Assembly (NCBI GenBank): GCA_963718145.1 | Contig: CAVQYJ010000004.1 | Span: forward strand, 62,001-126,000 | Source of the DNA: UBA7672 sp963718145 | Lineage (GTDB): Bacteria; Pseudomonadota; Alphaproteobacteria; Caulobacterales; Hyphomonadaceae | Direction of reading: 5' to 3' | Length of the DNA: 64,000 bases | Notes under the pieces: generated by a model | The model's database searches: none | What the model saw: only the letters and a program-made list of their open reading frames with translations | Told to the model about the DNA's origin: nothing | Made by a program: the position numbers and the translations under genes | Shown: positions 37,040-46,068 of the stretch, one piece after another | Numbering within the stretch: position 1 is the stretch's first letter | Layout: each line of letters starts with the position of its first letter

Positions 37040-37863
37040 ACAGCCAGGATTTCGAGTTCGTGGCGCAACTGCTGCGCAAGCGCGCGGGGATCGTCCTCAC
37101 CGGCGACAAGATGTACCTGCTTGAAAGCAGGCTGGCGCCGCTCGCGCGCAAGGAGGGCTTGCCCTCGATCGACGACCTCATCCACGTCGTCCGCTCGCGT
37201 CGCGAGGAACGCCTGATCACGTCGGTCGTCGACGTCATGACCACCAACGAGACATTCTTCTTCCGCGACAAGACGCCGTTCGAGCACCTCAAGGACGCGA
37301 TCTTCCCGCTGCTCGCCAACGCCCGCCGCGGCGGCCGCATCCGCATCTGGTGCGCCGCCTGCTCGACAGGGCAGGAGCCGTATTCGATCGCCATGATGCT
37401 CGACCAGACCCCGATGCTGACCGGCGGCGTGCCCGTCGAGATCGTGGCGACCGACATCTCGGACCGCTGCCTGGAGCGCGCCCGCCAGGGCCTCTTCACC
37501 CAGTTCGAAGTCCAGCGCGGCCTGCCGATCCAGATGCTGATGCACTACTTCACCCAGCAGGATGATCACTGGCGGGTCTCCGAGCGCATCCGCCAGCAGG
37601 TGACGTTCAAGAAGCAGAACCTGATCGAGCCGAACTACGCCCTTGGAAAGTTCGACATCGTCTTCTGCCGCAACGTGCTGATCTATTTCGACGGCCCCAC
37701 CAAGAGCGAGGTGCTGGACCGCATGGCCCAGCAGATGAACCCGGGCGGCTTCCTGATGCTGGGCGCCTCGGAGTCGGTCGTCGGCCTCTCGACAGCGTTC
37801 GAGGCGACGCAGGACCGCCGCGGCCTCTACAAGCTCTCCTCTCGCGCCGTAAGGGCGGCCTGA
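37036..37863 (+). CDS. cheR: CheR chemoreceptor methyltransferase
   Basis: 275 residues; the GTG start lies inside the end of cheB. N-terminal helical domain (DFEFVAQLLRKRAGIVLTGDK), then a SAM-binding fold with IWCAACSTGQEPYSIAM, VATDISDRCLERARQG and FDIVFCRNVLIYFDG, all classic CheR blocks. It methylates glutamates of chemoreceptors, opposing CheB. Next gene on the other strand converges 7 bases away. Confidence 0.96.
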   Translation: MNSQDFEFVAQLLRKRAGIVLTGDKMYLLESRLAPLARKEGLPSIDDLIHVVRSRREERLITSVVDVMTTNETFFFRDKTPFEHLKDAIFPLLANARRGGRIRIWCAACSTGQEPYSIAMMLDQTPMLTGGVPVEIVATDISDRCLERARQGLFTQFEVQRGLPIQMLMHYFTQQDDHWRVSERIRQQVTFKKQNLIEPNYALGKFDIVFCRNVLIYFDGPTKSEVLDRMAQQMNPGGFLMLGASESVVGLSTAFEATQDRRGLYKLSSRAVRAA

Positions 37864-37869
37864 CCGCCT

Positions 37870-38409
37870 TCAGGCGGCGTCAGGCGCTTTGGCCTGTGGA
37901 TCGGTTTGCGGAACGCGTCCCGGGTACAACTCGGCCGCGCGCCGGTTCAGATGGTCTGCAAACGACTGCGGATACAGGCCAAGACGTTGAACGCGCCGCC
38001 ATTCGCTCGCGAAGAGTGGCGCGGTCAGGTACCAGGCGCTGTTGTGCTCAAGAGACTCGATATTTTCCTGGGTGATCAGGCCATGCTCCAGGGCCGCGTG
38101 GGCCTGCGAGTGCGCGCCGATGCACAGGTTGAGGTAGGTCAGGATCTGCGTCGTCTCGACCGGCGTCAGCTCGGATTTATCGAACATGACCTTGCGAAAT
38201 GTCGTCGCGAGATCGCGGTCCATCAGCTTGCTGACGTGTCCCTGGAAAAGCTTCATTGCATCCCCGCCGATTTCCATGCGGGCGAGGATGTTCGCTTCCT
38301 TCTGCTGCGAGGCGTTCATGCGGAGCTGGATGCCGACGAACACCAGCGAGGCAAGCACGGCGACGGCGGCCACAGCTTGGCTGAGGTCGGAGATATCCTG
38401 GAGTGTCAT
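37870..38409 (-). CDS. Single-pass membrane protein of unknown function
   Basis: 179 residues from the ATG at 38409 with AGGGGG upstream. One membrane helix near the N-terminus (LSQAVAAVAVLASLVFVGIQLR), followed by a cytosolic helical domain with NASQQKEANILARMEI and FASEWRRVQRLGLYP. Similar small proteins with this N-terminus (QDISDL...VFVGIQLRxN) are frequent in proteobacteria, with no known role. Isolated gene convergent with cheR. Confidence 0.7.
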   Translation of the reverse strand: MTLQDISDLSQAVAAVAVLASLVFVGIQLRMNASQQKEANILARMEIGGDAMKLFQGHVSKLMDRDLATTFRKVMFDKSELTPVETTQILTYLNLCIGAHSQAHAALEHGLITQENIESLEHNSAWYLTAPLFASEWRRVQRLGLYPQSFADHLNRRAAELYPGRVPQTDPQAKAPDAA

Positions 38410-38650
38410 TTGGCCCCCTAAAAAAGGACATTTCACATGCTGTCCCGCCATCTGTCACGTGAGCGCCGAGATATCTGCGTTGGGCCAGGGCCTGCTGGCG
38501 TCGATGAAAACAGCCATAGCCCAAGAGCCGAACCTGACCGCTTCTACTGTGAGACGCTTCCTCGCAGCTTGATTGCCTTGACTTGAACCCGCCCGATATG
38601 GTCCGCCTCCGTCGGGCGTCCATTGGTGGCGCGCCTCGGAGTTGGGTTCC

Positions 38651-39445
38651 ATGAAGCGCATCCAGCGAGCTTGCCCTGTGTGTGAGGGCGCAAAGGCGGA
38701 GCAGCTGCCCGCCTACAGCCATCCCGACTGGGCGACCGTCAAATGCTGGGATTGCGGCTTCGTGTTCCTGAAAGAGGCGCCGGTCTACGAGGCGCTGTCC
38801 GAAGATCTCGCCTGGACCAAGCAGTTCGCCAAGGAAGCCAAGCGCCGGCGCGAGAAGACGCCGGTGATGAGCTGGCTGGACCGCAAGACGCGCTGGCGCC
38901 TGCACATGTTCCGCGACAACGAGTGGGATTACATCTCGGCAAAAGTGAAGACCGGCAACGTGCTCGATGTCGGCTGCGGCACGATCAACCATGTGCCGGA
39001 GAAGTTCACGCCCTTCGGCATCGAGATCGAGAAGGAAGCCGCTGCGATCGCCAACGACCTGATGTCGAAGAAAGGCGGCTTCGTCATCCACGCGCCTGCA
39101 CTCGAAGGACTTTCGAAATTCGACGATGGCTCGCTCGATGGCGTCATTATGCGTTCCTACCTCGAACACGAGATGAAGCCGCGCGACGTGCTGCGCGCCT
39201 GCCATGGCAAGCTGAAACCGGGCGGCGTCATCTATGTGAAGGTGCCGAACTTTGCGACTGTAAACAGGATGGTCCGCGGCCGCGAATGGTGCGGCTTCCG
39301 TTTCCCGGATCATCTCAACTATTTCGAGCCGTCCTCGCTCAAGCGCCTCGCCGAAGCCGAGGGCTACACCATGACGGTCAAGAACAAGGCCACCATCTTC
39401 ACCAACGACAACATGCACGTCTTCCTGGAGAAACGGGCCAGCTGA
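38651..39445 (+). CDS. Class I SAM-dependent methyltransferase with zinc-ribbon start
   Basis: 264 residues. The N-terminus has a four-cysteine knuckle (CPVCEG ... CWDCG), then a helical region, then the SAM motif GNVLDVGCGTINHVP and the acidic loop FGIEIEKEA. Later GSLDGVIMRSYLEHEMKPRD and KPGGVIYVKVPN follow the layout of the Methyltransf_11/23 group, which often act on sugars, quinones or natural products. Substrate unknown. The next gene overlaps its stop by one base, so both form one unit. Confidence 0.85.
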   Translation: MKRIQRACPVCEGAKAEQLPAYSHPDWATVKCWDCGFVFLKEAPVYEALSEDLAWTKQFAKEAKRRREKTPVMSWLDRKTRWRLHMFRDNEWDYISAKVKTGNVLDVGCGTINHVPEKFTPFGIEIEKEAAAIANDLMSKKGGFVIHAPALEGLSKFDDGSLDGVIMRSYLEHEMKPRDVLRACHGKLKPGGVIYVKVPNFATVNRMVRGREWCGFRFPDHLNYFEPSSLKRLAEAEGYTMTVKNKATIFTNDNMHVFLEKRAS

Positions 39446-39729
39446 TGTTCGGTCTCATAGGAAAGATGCGCTCGGCGCAGGGAAGGCGGAACGAGCTCAT
39501 CGCAATCCTCTCCGGCGGCACACAAGCGATGCCCGGCTGCAGAAGCTACGTCATAGCTGAAGACCCGGCGGATCCCGACGTCCTCTGGATCACCGAAGTC
39601 TGGAATGACGAAGCCAGCCACGCGGCCTCGCTCCAGCTTCCGGAAATAAAAGCCGCGATTGCCACGGGCCGGCCCCTGATCGCCGGTTTTGATATGCACG
39701 TGACGACCAGGCCGGTCGCAGGCGTCTGA
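39445..39729 (+). CDS. Antibiotic biosynthesis monooxygenase-type (quinol monooxygenase-like) small protein
   Basis: 94 residues in the ferredoxin-like ABM fold: IGKMRSAQGRRNELIAILS, MPGCRSYVIAEDPADPDVLW, ITEVWNDEASHAASL. ABM proteins are cofactor-free oxygenases or quinone-binding stress proteins. The ATG overlaps the methyltransferase stop, so the two are translated together and may act on the same compound. Confidence 0.8.
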   Translation: MFGLIGKMRSAQGRRNELIAILSGGTQAMPGCRSYVIAEDPADPDVLWITEVWNDEASHAASLQLPEIKAAIATGRPLIAGFDMHVTTRPVAGV

Positions 39730-39796
39730 ATTCCGGATCTGTCATCCAACTTTGCCGATTTTGCGCTAGCATCGCCTCCAGACGCTGGAGGAATCA

Positions 39797-40984
39797 ATGA
39801 AGCGACTCTTGGTCTGGCTTCCCGCCATGGCGGCCCTGGTGTTCGCTGCTGCAGCCGCGTGCAGCAAGAGCCCGGAAACAGCGGCGACATGCGATCTCAA
39901 GGCCGCCAGCGCCAGCCTGGCGGAAACCGCGCTGGCTGGCTGCGGCGCCAAATGGATCGACGCCAATGTCGCGATGAACCAGCTACAAACGGTCGGCACC
40001 CACAACTCCTACAAGATCGCGATTCCCGACGCCGAGATGGCTATCATCCGCGAGCGCAACCCCGACGCCGCCATCACGCTCGATTATTCGCACGAGACCC
40101 TCGCCGCACAGCTCGACAGGGGCGCGCGCCAGCTCGAGATCGATCCGTCCGATGATCCGGAGGGCGGCCTCTACTCGACACCGCTGATGCGCAAGATCCT
40201 CACGGACCGGAAGATCACGCCGCCGGACTACGACCTTTCCGTCCTCTCCCAGCCGGGCCTCAAGGTGATCCACGCCCACGACATCGACTACCGCTCGCAT
40301 TGCATGCTCTTCATCGACTGCCTGCAGCAGGTGAAGGTCTGGTCAGATGCGCATCCCACGCACACGCCGATCCTGATGATGATCAACCCGAAATCCTCAG
40401 GGATCTCGTGGCCCGGCGCCGCCAATGTGCTGCCATGGGGCAGGGACGCGTTCGAGCGTATGGACGCCGAAATCCGCTCCGTCTTCCCGCCCTCGCAGAT
40501 CATCGAGCCCGACGACGTGCGCGACGACCACGACACGCTCCGCGAAGCCGTCACCAGCGGCGGCTGGCCACAACTGGCCGAAGCACGCGGCAAGGTGATC
40601 TTCGCGGTCGATCTCTCACCCGAAGCCAACGCCCCCTATGCCGAAGGCCATCCCTCGCTGCAGGGCAGGGCCGCTTTCATGACGACTTTCCCCGATGCGC
40701 CGGAGGCCGCTTATTTCACCATGAACGATCCGGTCAAGGACCAGGCCCTGATCCAGGAGAGGGTGAAGCAGGGCTTCCTCGTCCGGACCCGCGCCGATGC
40801 CGACACTCGCGAAGCCCGCACCAACGACACGACGCGCCGCGCCGCCGCCTTCGCCTCCGGCGCCCAGTTCATCTCCACCGACTACCAGGACCCCGACCCC
40901 CGCTTCGGCAACGGTTATGCGGTCCAGCTTCCCGAGACGCGCCGTAACCCGCTGCAATCCGGTGAACCAGCCACAGGGCTGTGA
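39797..40984 (+). CDS. PI-PLC-C1-like phosphodiesterase lipoprotein
   Basis: 395 residues with a GGAGGAA ribosome site. Signal peptide ending at a lipobox-like AAAAC (C22). The barrel starts QLQTVGTHNSYKI, with the histidine typical of PI-PLC-like enzymes, followed by ETLAAQLDRGARQLEID and HAHDIDYRSHC (second histidine), and ends with the FISTDYQDPD strand. This is the calcium-dependent phosphoinositide phospholipase C family. Located in the periplasm or on the cell surface, it probably cleaves phosphodiester bonds of inositol or glycerophospholipids; the true substrate is open. Confidence 0.8.
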   Translation: MKRLLVWLPAMAALVFAAAAACSKSPETAATCDLKAASASLAETALAGCGAKWIDANVAMNQLQTVGTHNSYKIAIPDAEMAIIRERNPDAAITLDYSHETLAAQLDRGARQLEIDPSDDPEGGLYSTPLMRKILTDRKITPPDYDLSVLSQPGLKVIHAHDIDYRSHCMLFIDCLQQVKVWSDAHPTHTPILMMINPKSSGISWPGAANVLPWGRDAFERMDAEIRSVFPPSQIIEPDDVRDDHDTLREAVTSGGWPQLAEARGKVIFAVDLSPEANAPYAEGHPSLQGRAAFMTTFPDAPEAAYFTMNDPVKDQALIQERVKQGFLVRTRADADTREARTNDTTRRAAAFASGAQFISTDYQDPDPRFGNGYAVQLPETRRNPLQSGEPATGL

Positions 40985-41073
40985 TCTCAAGGCGGAGTGA
41001 CTTGCCTCCGGCCCCGCTTCTCACTTAGCTCTCCGCCAGAGCGGGCAGGCGACCCGCACACGGGAGAACAAAA

Positions 41074-42264
41074 ATGCGTGGAATTCTGGCGAGCGCCGTC
41101 CTGGCTGCCGCAATCATGGCTCCGGCCTCTGCCCCTTCTGCATGGGCGCAGGCGCCGGACCCGAAAGTCGCCCACGCCGACTACTCCAATCCCGCACTCT
41201 GGCTCTGCAAGCCGGGCATCGCCAATGATAAGTGCAAGGTCAACCTCGACGCCACCGTCATCAAGCCGAACGGATCGACGTCGGTGGAGAAGTTCAAGGC
41301 GGCGAGCAATCCTGCGATCGACTGCTTCTTCGTCTATCCCACGGTGTCGCTCGATCCCGGCTGGCAGTCGGATTTCGACCCCGACAGGATGGAATGGGAC
41401 GACGTGAAGCTGCAGTTCGCGCGCTTCGGCTCTGTATGCCGCACCTTCGCTCCGATCTACCGCCAGACAACGTTGACCGCGCTTCGCGTCGCCAGCGGCG
41501 GTCCGGCCCCAGCGGGCGAGCGCCCAACCGGCGGCGGCTATGCCGACGTCGTCGATGCCTGGAACTGGTACCTGGCCAACGAGAATAAGGGTCGCGGCGT
41601 CGTGCTTGTCGGCCACTCGCAGGGCGCCGGCGTCATCGCGCGCCTGATTGCTGCCGAGATCGAGGGCAAGCCCGTCGAGCACCAGTTTATTTCCGGCATT
41701 ATCCTTGGTTCGGCCGTCTCTGTGCCCGAAGGCAAGGACACGGGCGGCACCTACAAGGCGATCCCGCTCTGCCGTGCGGACGACCAACTCGGCTGCATCA
41801 TCAGCTACGCCTCCTTCCGCGACACCAACCCGCCACCCGCCGCCTCGCGCTTCGGCCGCGGCGCCAGCGGCATGGTCGCCGCCTGCACCAACCCCGCGAA
41901 CCTCAAGTCAGGGAAGGGCGCGCCCGACAGCTATTTCCTCGCCCAGGGCTTCCTCAACGGATCCGGCGGCACGACCCAGCCTGCGTGGGCGAACCCCGCG
42001 CCGAAAGTCGAGACGCCGTTCGTGAAGGTCCCTGGCCTCGTCTCCACGGAATGCGTCAAGAATGGTGACTTCAGCTATCTCGCGATGCACGTGAATGCCG
42101 ACCCCAAGGACAAGCGCACGGACGAGCTTGCCGGCGAGATAATCCGTCCTACCGGACCGGACCTGTCCTGGGGCCTCCACCTCATCGATGTGGACCATTC
42201 CATGGGGGATCTTGTGAGAATCGTTGGCAAGCAGGCCGCGGCCTACGGCAAGAAACACCACTGA
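41074..42264 (+). CDS. DUF3089 secreted alpha/beta hydrolase
   Basis: 396 residues, GGGAGAAC upstream, signal peptide ending near AWAQA (26). DUF3089 blocks are clear: DYSNPALWLCKPG, DCFFVYPTVSLDPGW, FGSVCRTFAPIYRQTTL and the nucleophile elbow VLVGHSQGAGVIARLI. The catalytic His is likely in HLIDVDHSMG near the end. Family members are lipase-like esterases. It follows the phospholipase-like gene on the same strand, so both may be used in lipid scavenging. Confidence 0.85.
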   Translation: MRGILASAVLAAAIMAPASAPSAWAQAPDPKVAHADYSNPALWLCKPGIANDKCKVNLDATVIKPNGSTSVEKFKAASNPAIDCFFVYPTVSLDPGWQSDFDPDRMEWDDVKLQFARFGSVCRTFAPIYRQTTLTALRVASGGPAPAGERPTGGGYADVVDAWNWYLANENKGRGVVLVGHSQGAGVIARLIAAEIEGKPVEHQFISGIILGSAVSVPEGKDTGGTYKAIPLCRADDQLGCIISYASFRDTNPPPAASRFGRGASGMVAACTNPANLKSGKGAPDSYFLAQGFLNGSGGTTQPAWANPAPKVETPFVKVPGLVSTECVKNGDFSYLAMHVNADPKDKRTDELAGEIIRPTGPDLSWGLHLIDVDHSMGDLVRIVGKQAAAYGKKHH

Positions 42265-42442
42265 ATATCCAGAAGAAACAGGGTGATGATCGAAGAGTCA
42301 GGGTTCTGGTGGCTGCGGCATAATGCGCCCGCAAAGCCCGGCTCAGGGCTTGCTAAGTTCATTGCTGCGGTGCCGAAGTGGCTTTGCGAAAGTCGTGCGG
42401 CGCAGGGGCTGTGTCCGTGAACCTTTCAGAAGCTTGGACGTT

Positions 42443-42462
42443 GTATTACGTCAACGTAATAC
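42443..42462. promoter_or_regulatory. 20-base perfect palindrome before the DUF4112 gene
   Basis: GTATTACGT and ACGTAATAC, nine-base perfect arms around CA, 32 bases before the ATG at 42495. AT-rich in GC-rich surroundings. It looks like an operator for a dimeric repressor, but no regulator gene is next to it. The rest of 42265-42494 shows no gene. Confidence 0.45.
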
Positions 42463-42494
42463 CGACGCAGAAGCGTTCCTGGTGGTGATGGTAG

Positions 42495-42881
42495 ATGCCT
42501 AACAAGTGCGATGGCGTGGCCCGGCTGAAACGGCTGGAGCAGCGTCTGGACCGGCAGTTCAACGTGCTGGGAGTCCAGTTCGGACTCGATGGCGTTATCG
42601 GCCTTGTGCCAATCGTCGGCGACATGGTCACCGGCGCGCTTGGACTCTACGTGATCATCGAAGCCCGTCGGCTCGGCGCGACGCGCTGGACCATGGCGCG
42701 CATGGTGGTGAACTGGGTCATCGACTTCACCGTGGGCGCCCTGCCGGTCGTCGGCGACATCTTCGACATCGCATTCAAGTCCAACACCAGGAACCTGCGC
42801 CTCCTGATCGCCGATCTCGAAAAGCGCGCCGTTGAACTCCGCGAAGTGAACCGCGAACAGCTCCGCACCGCGGCGGCTTAG
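42495..42881 (+). CDS. DUF4112 membrane protein
   Basis: 128 residues with two hydrophobic segments containing the family repeats GLIPxxGD: VIGLVPIVGDMVTGALGLYVI and FTVGALPVVGDIFDIAFKSN. The first part RLKRLEQRLDRQFNVLG is amphipathic. Function unknown in the family. Its stop codon overlaps the stop of the convergent DUF1003 gene by four bases. Confidence 0.88.
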   Translation: MPNKCDGVARLKRLEQRLDRQFNVLGVQFGLDGVIGLVPIVGDMVTGALGLYVIIEARRLGATRWTMARMVVNWVIDFTVGALPVVGDIFDIAFKSNTRNLRLLIADLEKRAVELREVNREQLRTAAA

Positions 42882-43438
42882 GGCCTTCCGTCCAGGGCGG
42901 CCCTCATCGCAGCGACGTCCACGCACAACGATCTCAACGTCTGATCGATCGAATCCGTCCGCGCGACGATGTCGCGTTCGCGCAGCGCATCGAGCTTGTC
43001 GTGCAACAGCATGATCTCCAACTCGGCGCGCAGGTTGACGGCGTAGTCATGCTCCGCCGCTGCACGGTCCTTCGCCGACTGCCGGTTCTGGCTCATCATG
43101 ATGATCGGCGCCTGCAGGGCCGCAACCATCGACAGGAGCAGGTTCAGGAAGATGAAGGGGTAGGGGTCGAACGACCGGCCCGATTCACCCAGGATGATGT
43201 TGACCGCAATCCAGACGGCGAGCGCGCTGGCGAAGCCGATGATGAAGCTCCACGAACCCCCAACCCTCGCAACACTGTCCGCCAGCCCTTCCCAGAAACC
43301 GCGATCGTCCTTGAGCACCGGCCCCAGCCCGCTCGGCCTCTGGTCGGCGATCAGGTCGATCACGCTCTTCTTCTGCTCGCTTAGCCCGGCATAACTGTCG
43401 CCCAGCAGGTCGCGCGCGAGCTGTTCGCGAAGATCCAT
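42878..43438 (-). CDS. DUF1003 membrane protein
   Basis: 186 residues from the ATG at 43438 (GGAG upstream). Two membrane helices (SWSFIIGFASALAVWIAVNIIL; PFIFLNLLLSMVAALQAPIIMMS) followed by the diagnostic QNRQSAKDRAAAEHDYAVNL segment and a coiled C-terminus. Widespread family, function not established. Converges on the DUF4112 gene. Confidence 0.9.
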   Translation of the reverse strand: MDLREQLARDLLGDSYAGLSEQKKSVIDLIADQRPSGLGPVLKDDRGFWEGLADSVARVGGSWSFIIGFASALAVWIAVNIILGESGRSFDPYPFIFLNLLLSMVAALQAPIIMMSQNRQSAKDRAAAEHDYAVNLRAELEIMLLHDKLDALRERDIVARTDSIDQTLRSLCVDVAAMRAALDGRP

Positions 43439-43636
43439 GGTCTTGCTCCGCCATCTGTCCGGCGACCTCGTCGCAGTGCGCCGCAATCCGAAGCTTGACG
43501 CAGATCAGGCCAGATGTCGCTGCTGGTGAAATCGCTCACGCTTCAGGTGAGGCGCTTGCGATGCAGGTCGATGCCCGCACGCACGATCGCGTCGCCGCGC
43601 TGGACGCCTGCCCTCGGCGCCAGCCCCAGAACGGCG

Positions 43637-43664
43637 AAAGGGCAGGCCTTTCGGCCTGCCCTTT
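43637..43664 (-). terminator. Strong hairpin after ctrA
   Basis: Perfect 12-base arms AAAGGGCAGGCC and GGCCTGCCCTTT with a 4-base loop, 47-74 bases past the ctrA stop. A/T at the arm ends would act as the A and U tracts, so it could stop transcription from either side. The remaining part of 43439-43710 shows no gene. Confidence 0.7.
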
Positions 43665-43710
43665 CTCGGTTGGGTCAGTGTGTCGTGCGCCCGCGGAGGG
43701 CTAAAGGCAG

Positions 43711-44418
43711 CTACGCTGCTTGCTCCGCGGCCGCCACGCGGGGATCGGGATCACGCAGCACGTAACCGCGCCCCCACACTGTTTCGATGAAATGGTCTCC
43801 ACCTGTGGCTTGAGCTAGCTTCTTGCGTAGCTTGCAGATGAAGACGTCGATGATCTTGAGTTCCGGCTCGTCCATCCCGCCATAGAGATGGTTGAGGAAC
43901 ATTTCCTTCGTGAGCGTCGTCCCCTTGCGCAGGGAGAGCAGCTCGAACATCTGGTATTCCTTGCCGGTGAGGTGAACGCGGCCGTTGTTCACTTCGACCG
44001 TCTTCGCATCCAGGTTCACGATGATGTCGCCGGTGCGGATCACGCTCTCGGCGTGGCCCTTCGAGCGGCGGACGATCGCGGTGATGCGGGCGATCAGCTC
44101 GTCCTTGTTGAACGGCTTGGTGAGATAGTCGTCGGCGCCGAAGCCGAGCGTCTTCACCTTGGCCTCGATATCCGGGTTTCCGGAGAGGATCAGCACCGGC
44201 GTGTTCACACGCGCCAGGCGCAGCTGTTTGAGGACCTCGTAGCCGGAAATGTCCGGCAGGCCGAGGTCAAGAACGATGATGTCGTATTCGTAGACCTTGC
44301 CCAGGTCGACGCCATCTTCGCCCATGTCGGTCGTATAGATGTTGAAGCCTGCGGCCTTCAGCATCAGCTCGATGCTGCGAGCAACCTGCTCATCATCCTC
44401 GATCAACAAGACTCGCAT
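43711..44418 (-). CDS. ctrA: CtrA cell-cycle master response regulator
   Basis: 235 residues starting MRVLLIEDD (GGGAGAG upstream). Receiver with D8-D9, phospho-acceptor D51 in VLDLGLPD and K101; OmpR-type winged helix from about 125 with LTGKEYQMFELLSLRKGTTL and DVFICKLRKKL, and VWGRGYVL near the end. All are near-invariant in CtrA. The last residues are Ala-Ala, as in the Caulobacter protein whose AA end is the ClpXP degradation tag. CtrA blocks replication initiation and activates flagellar and division genes when phosphorylated through ChpT. Divergent from fliI; the promoter space has CcrM and CtrA-like sites. Confidence 0.97.
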   Translation of the reverse strand: MRVLLIEDDEQVARSIELMLKAAGFNIYTTDMGEDGVDLGKVYEYDIIVLDLGLPDISGYEVLKQLRLARVNTPVLILSGNPDIEAKVKTLGFGADDYLTKPFNKDELIARITAIVRRSKGHAESVIRTGDIIVNLDAKTVEVNNGRVHLTGKEYQMFELLSLRKGTTLTKEMFLNHLYGGMDEPELKIIDVFICKLRKKLAQATGGDHFIETVWGRGYVLRDPDPRVAAAEQAA

Positions 44419-44700
44419 TAGTCTCTCCCGAATCGCGCAAGCCTTGCGGCGGTTGCGTTAACCCTCGCATTAAGACGCTCTAATCGTTAACAGCAGGTTT
44501 CGATCCGAGCGGATCGATTCAGAACCCTTACCGTGATTCCATGAGTCGCAAAGACCAGAAAAAATCCATGGAAACCAGGGTTCTCAACGCAATCTGCGGA
44601 TTTCCCGGATTAAGGACCCGGAAACCCGGATCGAGATCAGATCGGACGAATTAATGAGCCGCACGGCTCACCTGGCCCCTCTGTTCACGGTCCCCGCCGA
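44419..44700. promoter_or_regulatory. ctrA-fliI divergent control region with GANTC and TTAA sites
   Basis: 282 bases. CcrM methylation sites GANTC occur at 44430, 44516, 44535 and 44543, plus one at 44410 inside the first ctrA codons: five in 138 bases. CtrA-like half sites TTAA lie at 44458, 44470 and 44487; the first two are 8 bases apart, against 7 in the consensus. In Caulobacter the ctrA P1 promoter is controlled by CcrM methylation and by CtrA itself, so this arrangement fits, but the exact promoters cannot be placed. Confidence 0.5.
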
Positions 44701-46068
44701 ATGCTGGCCTCCGCCATCCGCGACCTCAAGGCCATGGAGCCGCGCCGCTTCGAAGGCCGCGTCACCGCGCTGGAAGGCCTCCGGATCGAAGCAGCAGGCC
44801 CCGCCGCCGCACTGAGGCTTGGCGCATCCGTGCGTTTCGGTTCCGAAAATGGTCCGCGCGGAGAACTCGTCGGTTTCGAGGGCGAGCGCGCCATCCTTCT
44901 CGCCTGCGATGAACTCGCCGGCCTCGGACCCGGCGCACCGGTGCTCTTCACGTCGGGCCTCGACACGGTTCGGCCAAGCGATGCGTGGCTCGGCCGCGTG
45001 ATCGACGCTTTCGCCGACCCTCTCGACGGCAAGGGCCCCCTTCGCTCCGGCTGGAAGCCGCGGCAGGTGAGGGCGATCGCTCCCAATGCCCAGGCCCGTG
45101 CGCGCGTCGACGAAAAGATGACGCTCGGGGTCAAGGCGATCGACGTGTTCGCGCCCTGCGCGCGTGGCCAGCGTCTTGGCGTGTTCGCGGGATCGGGCGT
45201 CGGCAAGTCGACCATACTCTCCATGCTCGCTCGCGGCGCCGATGCAGACATCATCGTCATCGGCCTGATCGGCGAACGCGGACGCGAGGTGCGCGAATTC
45301 GTCGAGGACACGCTGGGCCCCGAAGGCCTCAAGCGCGCCGTCATCGTCACAGCCACGTCCGACGAGGCTGCTCCCCGCCGCCGCCGCGCCGCCTGGCTGA
45401 CGCTCGCTGTCGCCGAACACTTCCGCGACGAAGGCAGGCAGGTCGTCTGCTTCCTCGACAGCGTCACGCGCTTCGCCATGGCCCAGCGCGAGATCGGCCT
45501 CGCCGCCGGCGAGCCGCCGACCACGCGCGGCTACACGCCCTCCGTCTTCGCCGAACTGCCCAAGCTGCTCGAGCGGGCGGGGCCGGGCGTCACCGTCGCC
45601 GACGGCGAGAAGCAGGGCCACATCACCGGCCTTTTCACGGTTCTGGTCGATGGCGATGATCACAACGAGCCGATCTCGGATGCCGTCCGCGCCATCCTCG
45701 ACGGCCACATCACCCTGTCCCGCCACATCGCCGAGCGCGGCCGCTTCCCCGCAGTGGACGTCCTCAAGTCCATCTCCCGCCTGCAGCAGATCCTGCAGGC
45801 GCCGAAGGAGAAGGAGCTGGCCCTCAAGGCCCGGCGCCTGATGGCGCTGTATTCCAGCATGGAAGAACTTGTGCGCATCGGGGCCTACGCCAAAGGCGCC
45901 GACCCGGAAGTCGACGAGGCCGTGCGCGTCTGGCCGATGCTGGAGCAATTCCTCGCCCAGGACGTGTTCGAGAAGTCGAATCCGGACGAGGCGTTCGCCC
46001 GGCTCGAAGCGTTGCTCGCGCCTGCGGCGGCGCCCGCAGCCTTCGCGCCCATCCTGGTCAGACGCTGA
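44701..46068 (+). CDS. fliI: FliI flagellar export ATPase
   Basis: 455 residues. F1-ATPase beta-like core with Walker A GVFAGSGVGKST (about 160-171), the Walker B region VCFLDSVTRFAMAQREIGL, and the export-ATPase block GEPPTTRGYTPSVFAELPKLLERAG. ISRLQQ in the C-terminal third is typical of FliI. It powers and orders flagellar type III export at the inner membrane. Overlaps fliJ by one base (TGATG). Confidence 0.95.
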   Translation: MLASAIRDLKAMEPRRFEGRVTALEGLRIEAAGPAAALRLGASVRFGSENGPRGELVGFEGERAILLACDELAGLGPGAPVLFTSGLDTVRPSDAWLGRVIDAFADPLDGKGPLRSGWKPRQVRAIAPNAQARARVDEKMTLGVKAIDVFAPCARGQRLGVFAGSGVGKSTILSMLARGADADIIVIGLIGERGREVREFVEDTLGPEGLKRAVIVTATSDEAAPRRRRAAWLTLAVAEHFRDEGRQVVCFLDSVTRFAMAQREIGLAAGEPPTTRGYTPSVFAELPKLLERAGPGVTVADGEKQGHITGLFTVLVDGDDHNEPISDAVRAILDGHITLSRHIAERGRFPAVDVLKSISRLQQILQAPKEKELALKARRLMALYSSMEELVRIGAYAKGADPEVDEAVRVWPMLEQFLAQDVFEKSNPDEAFARLEALLAPAAAPAAFAPILVRR

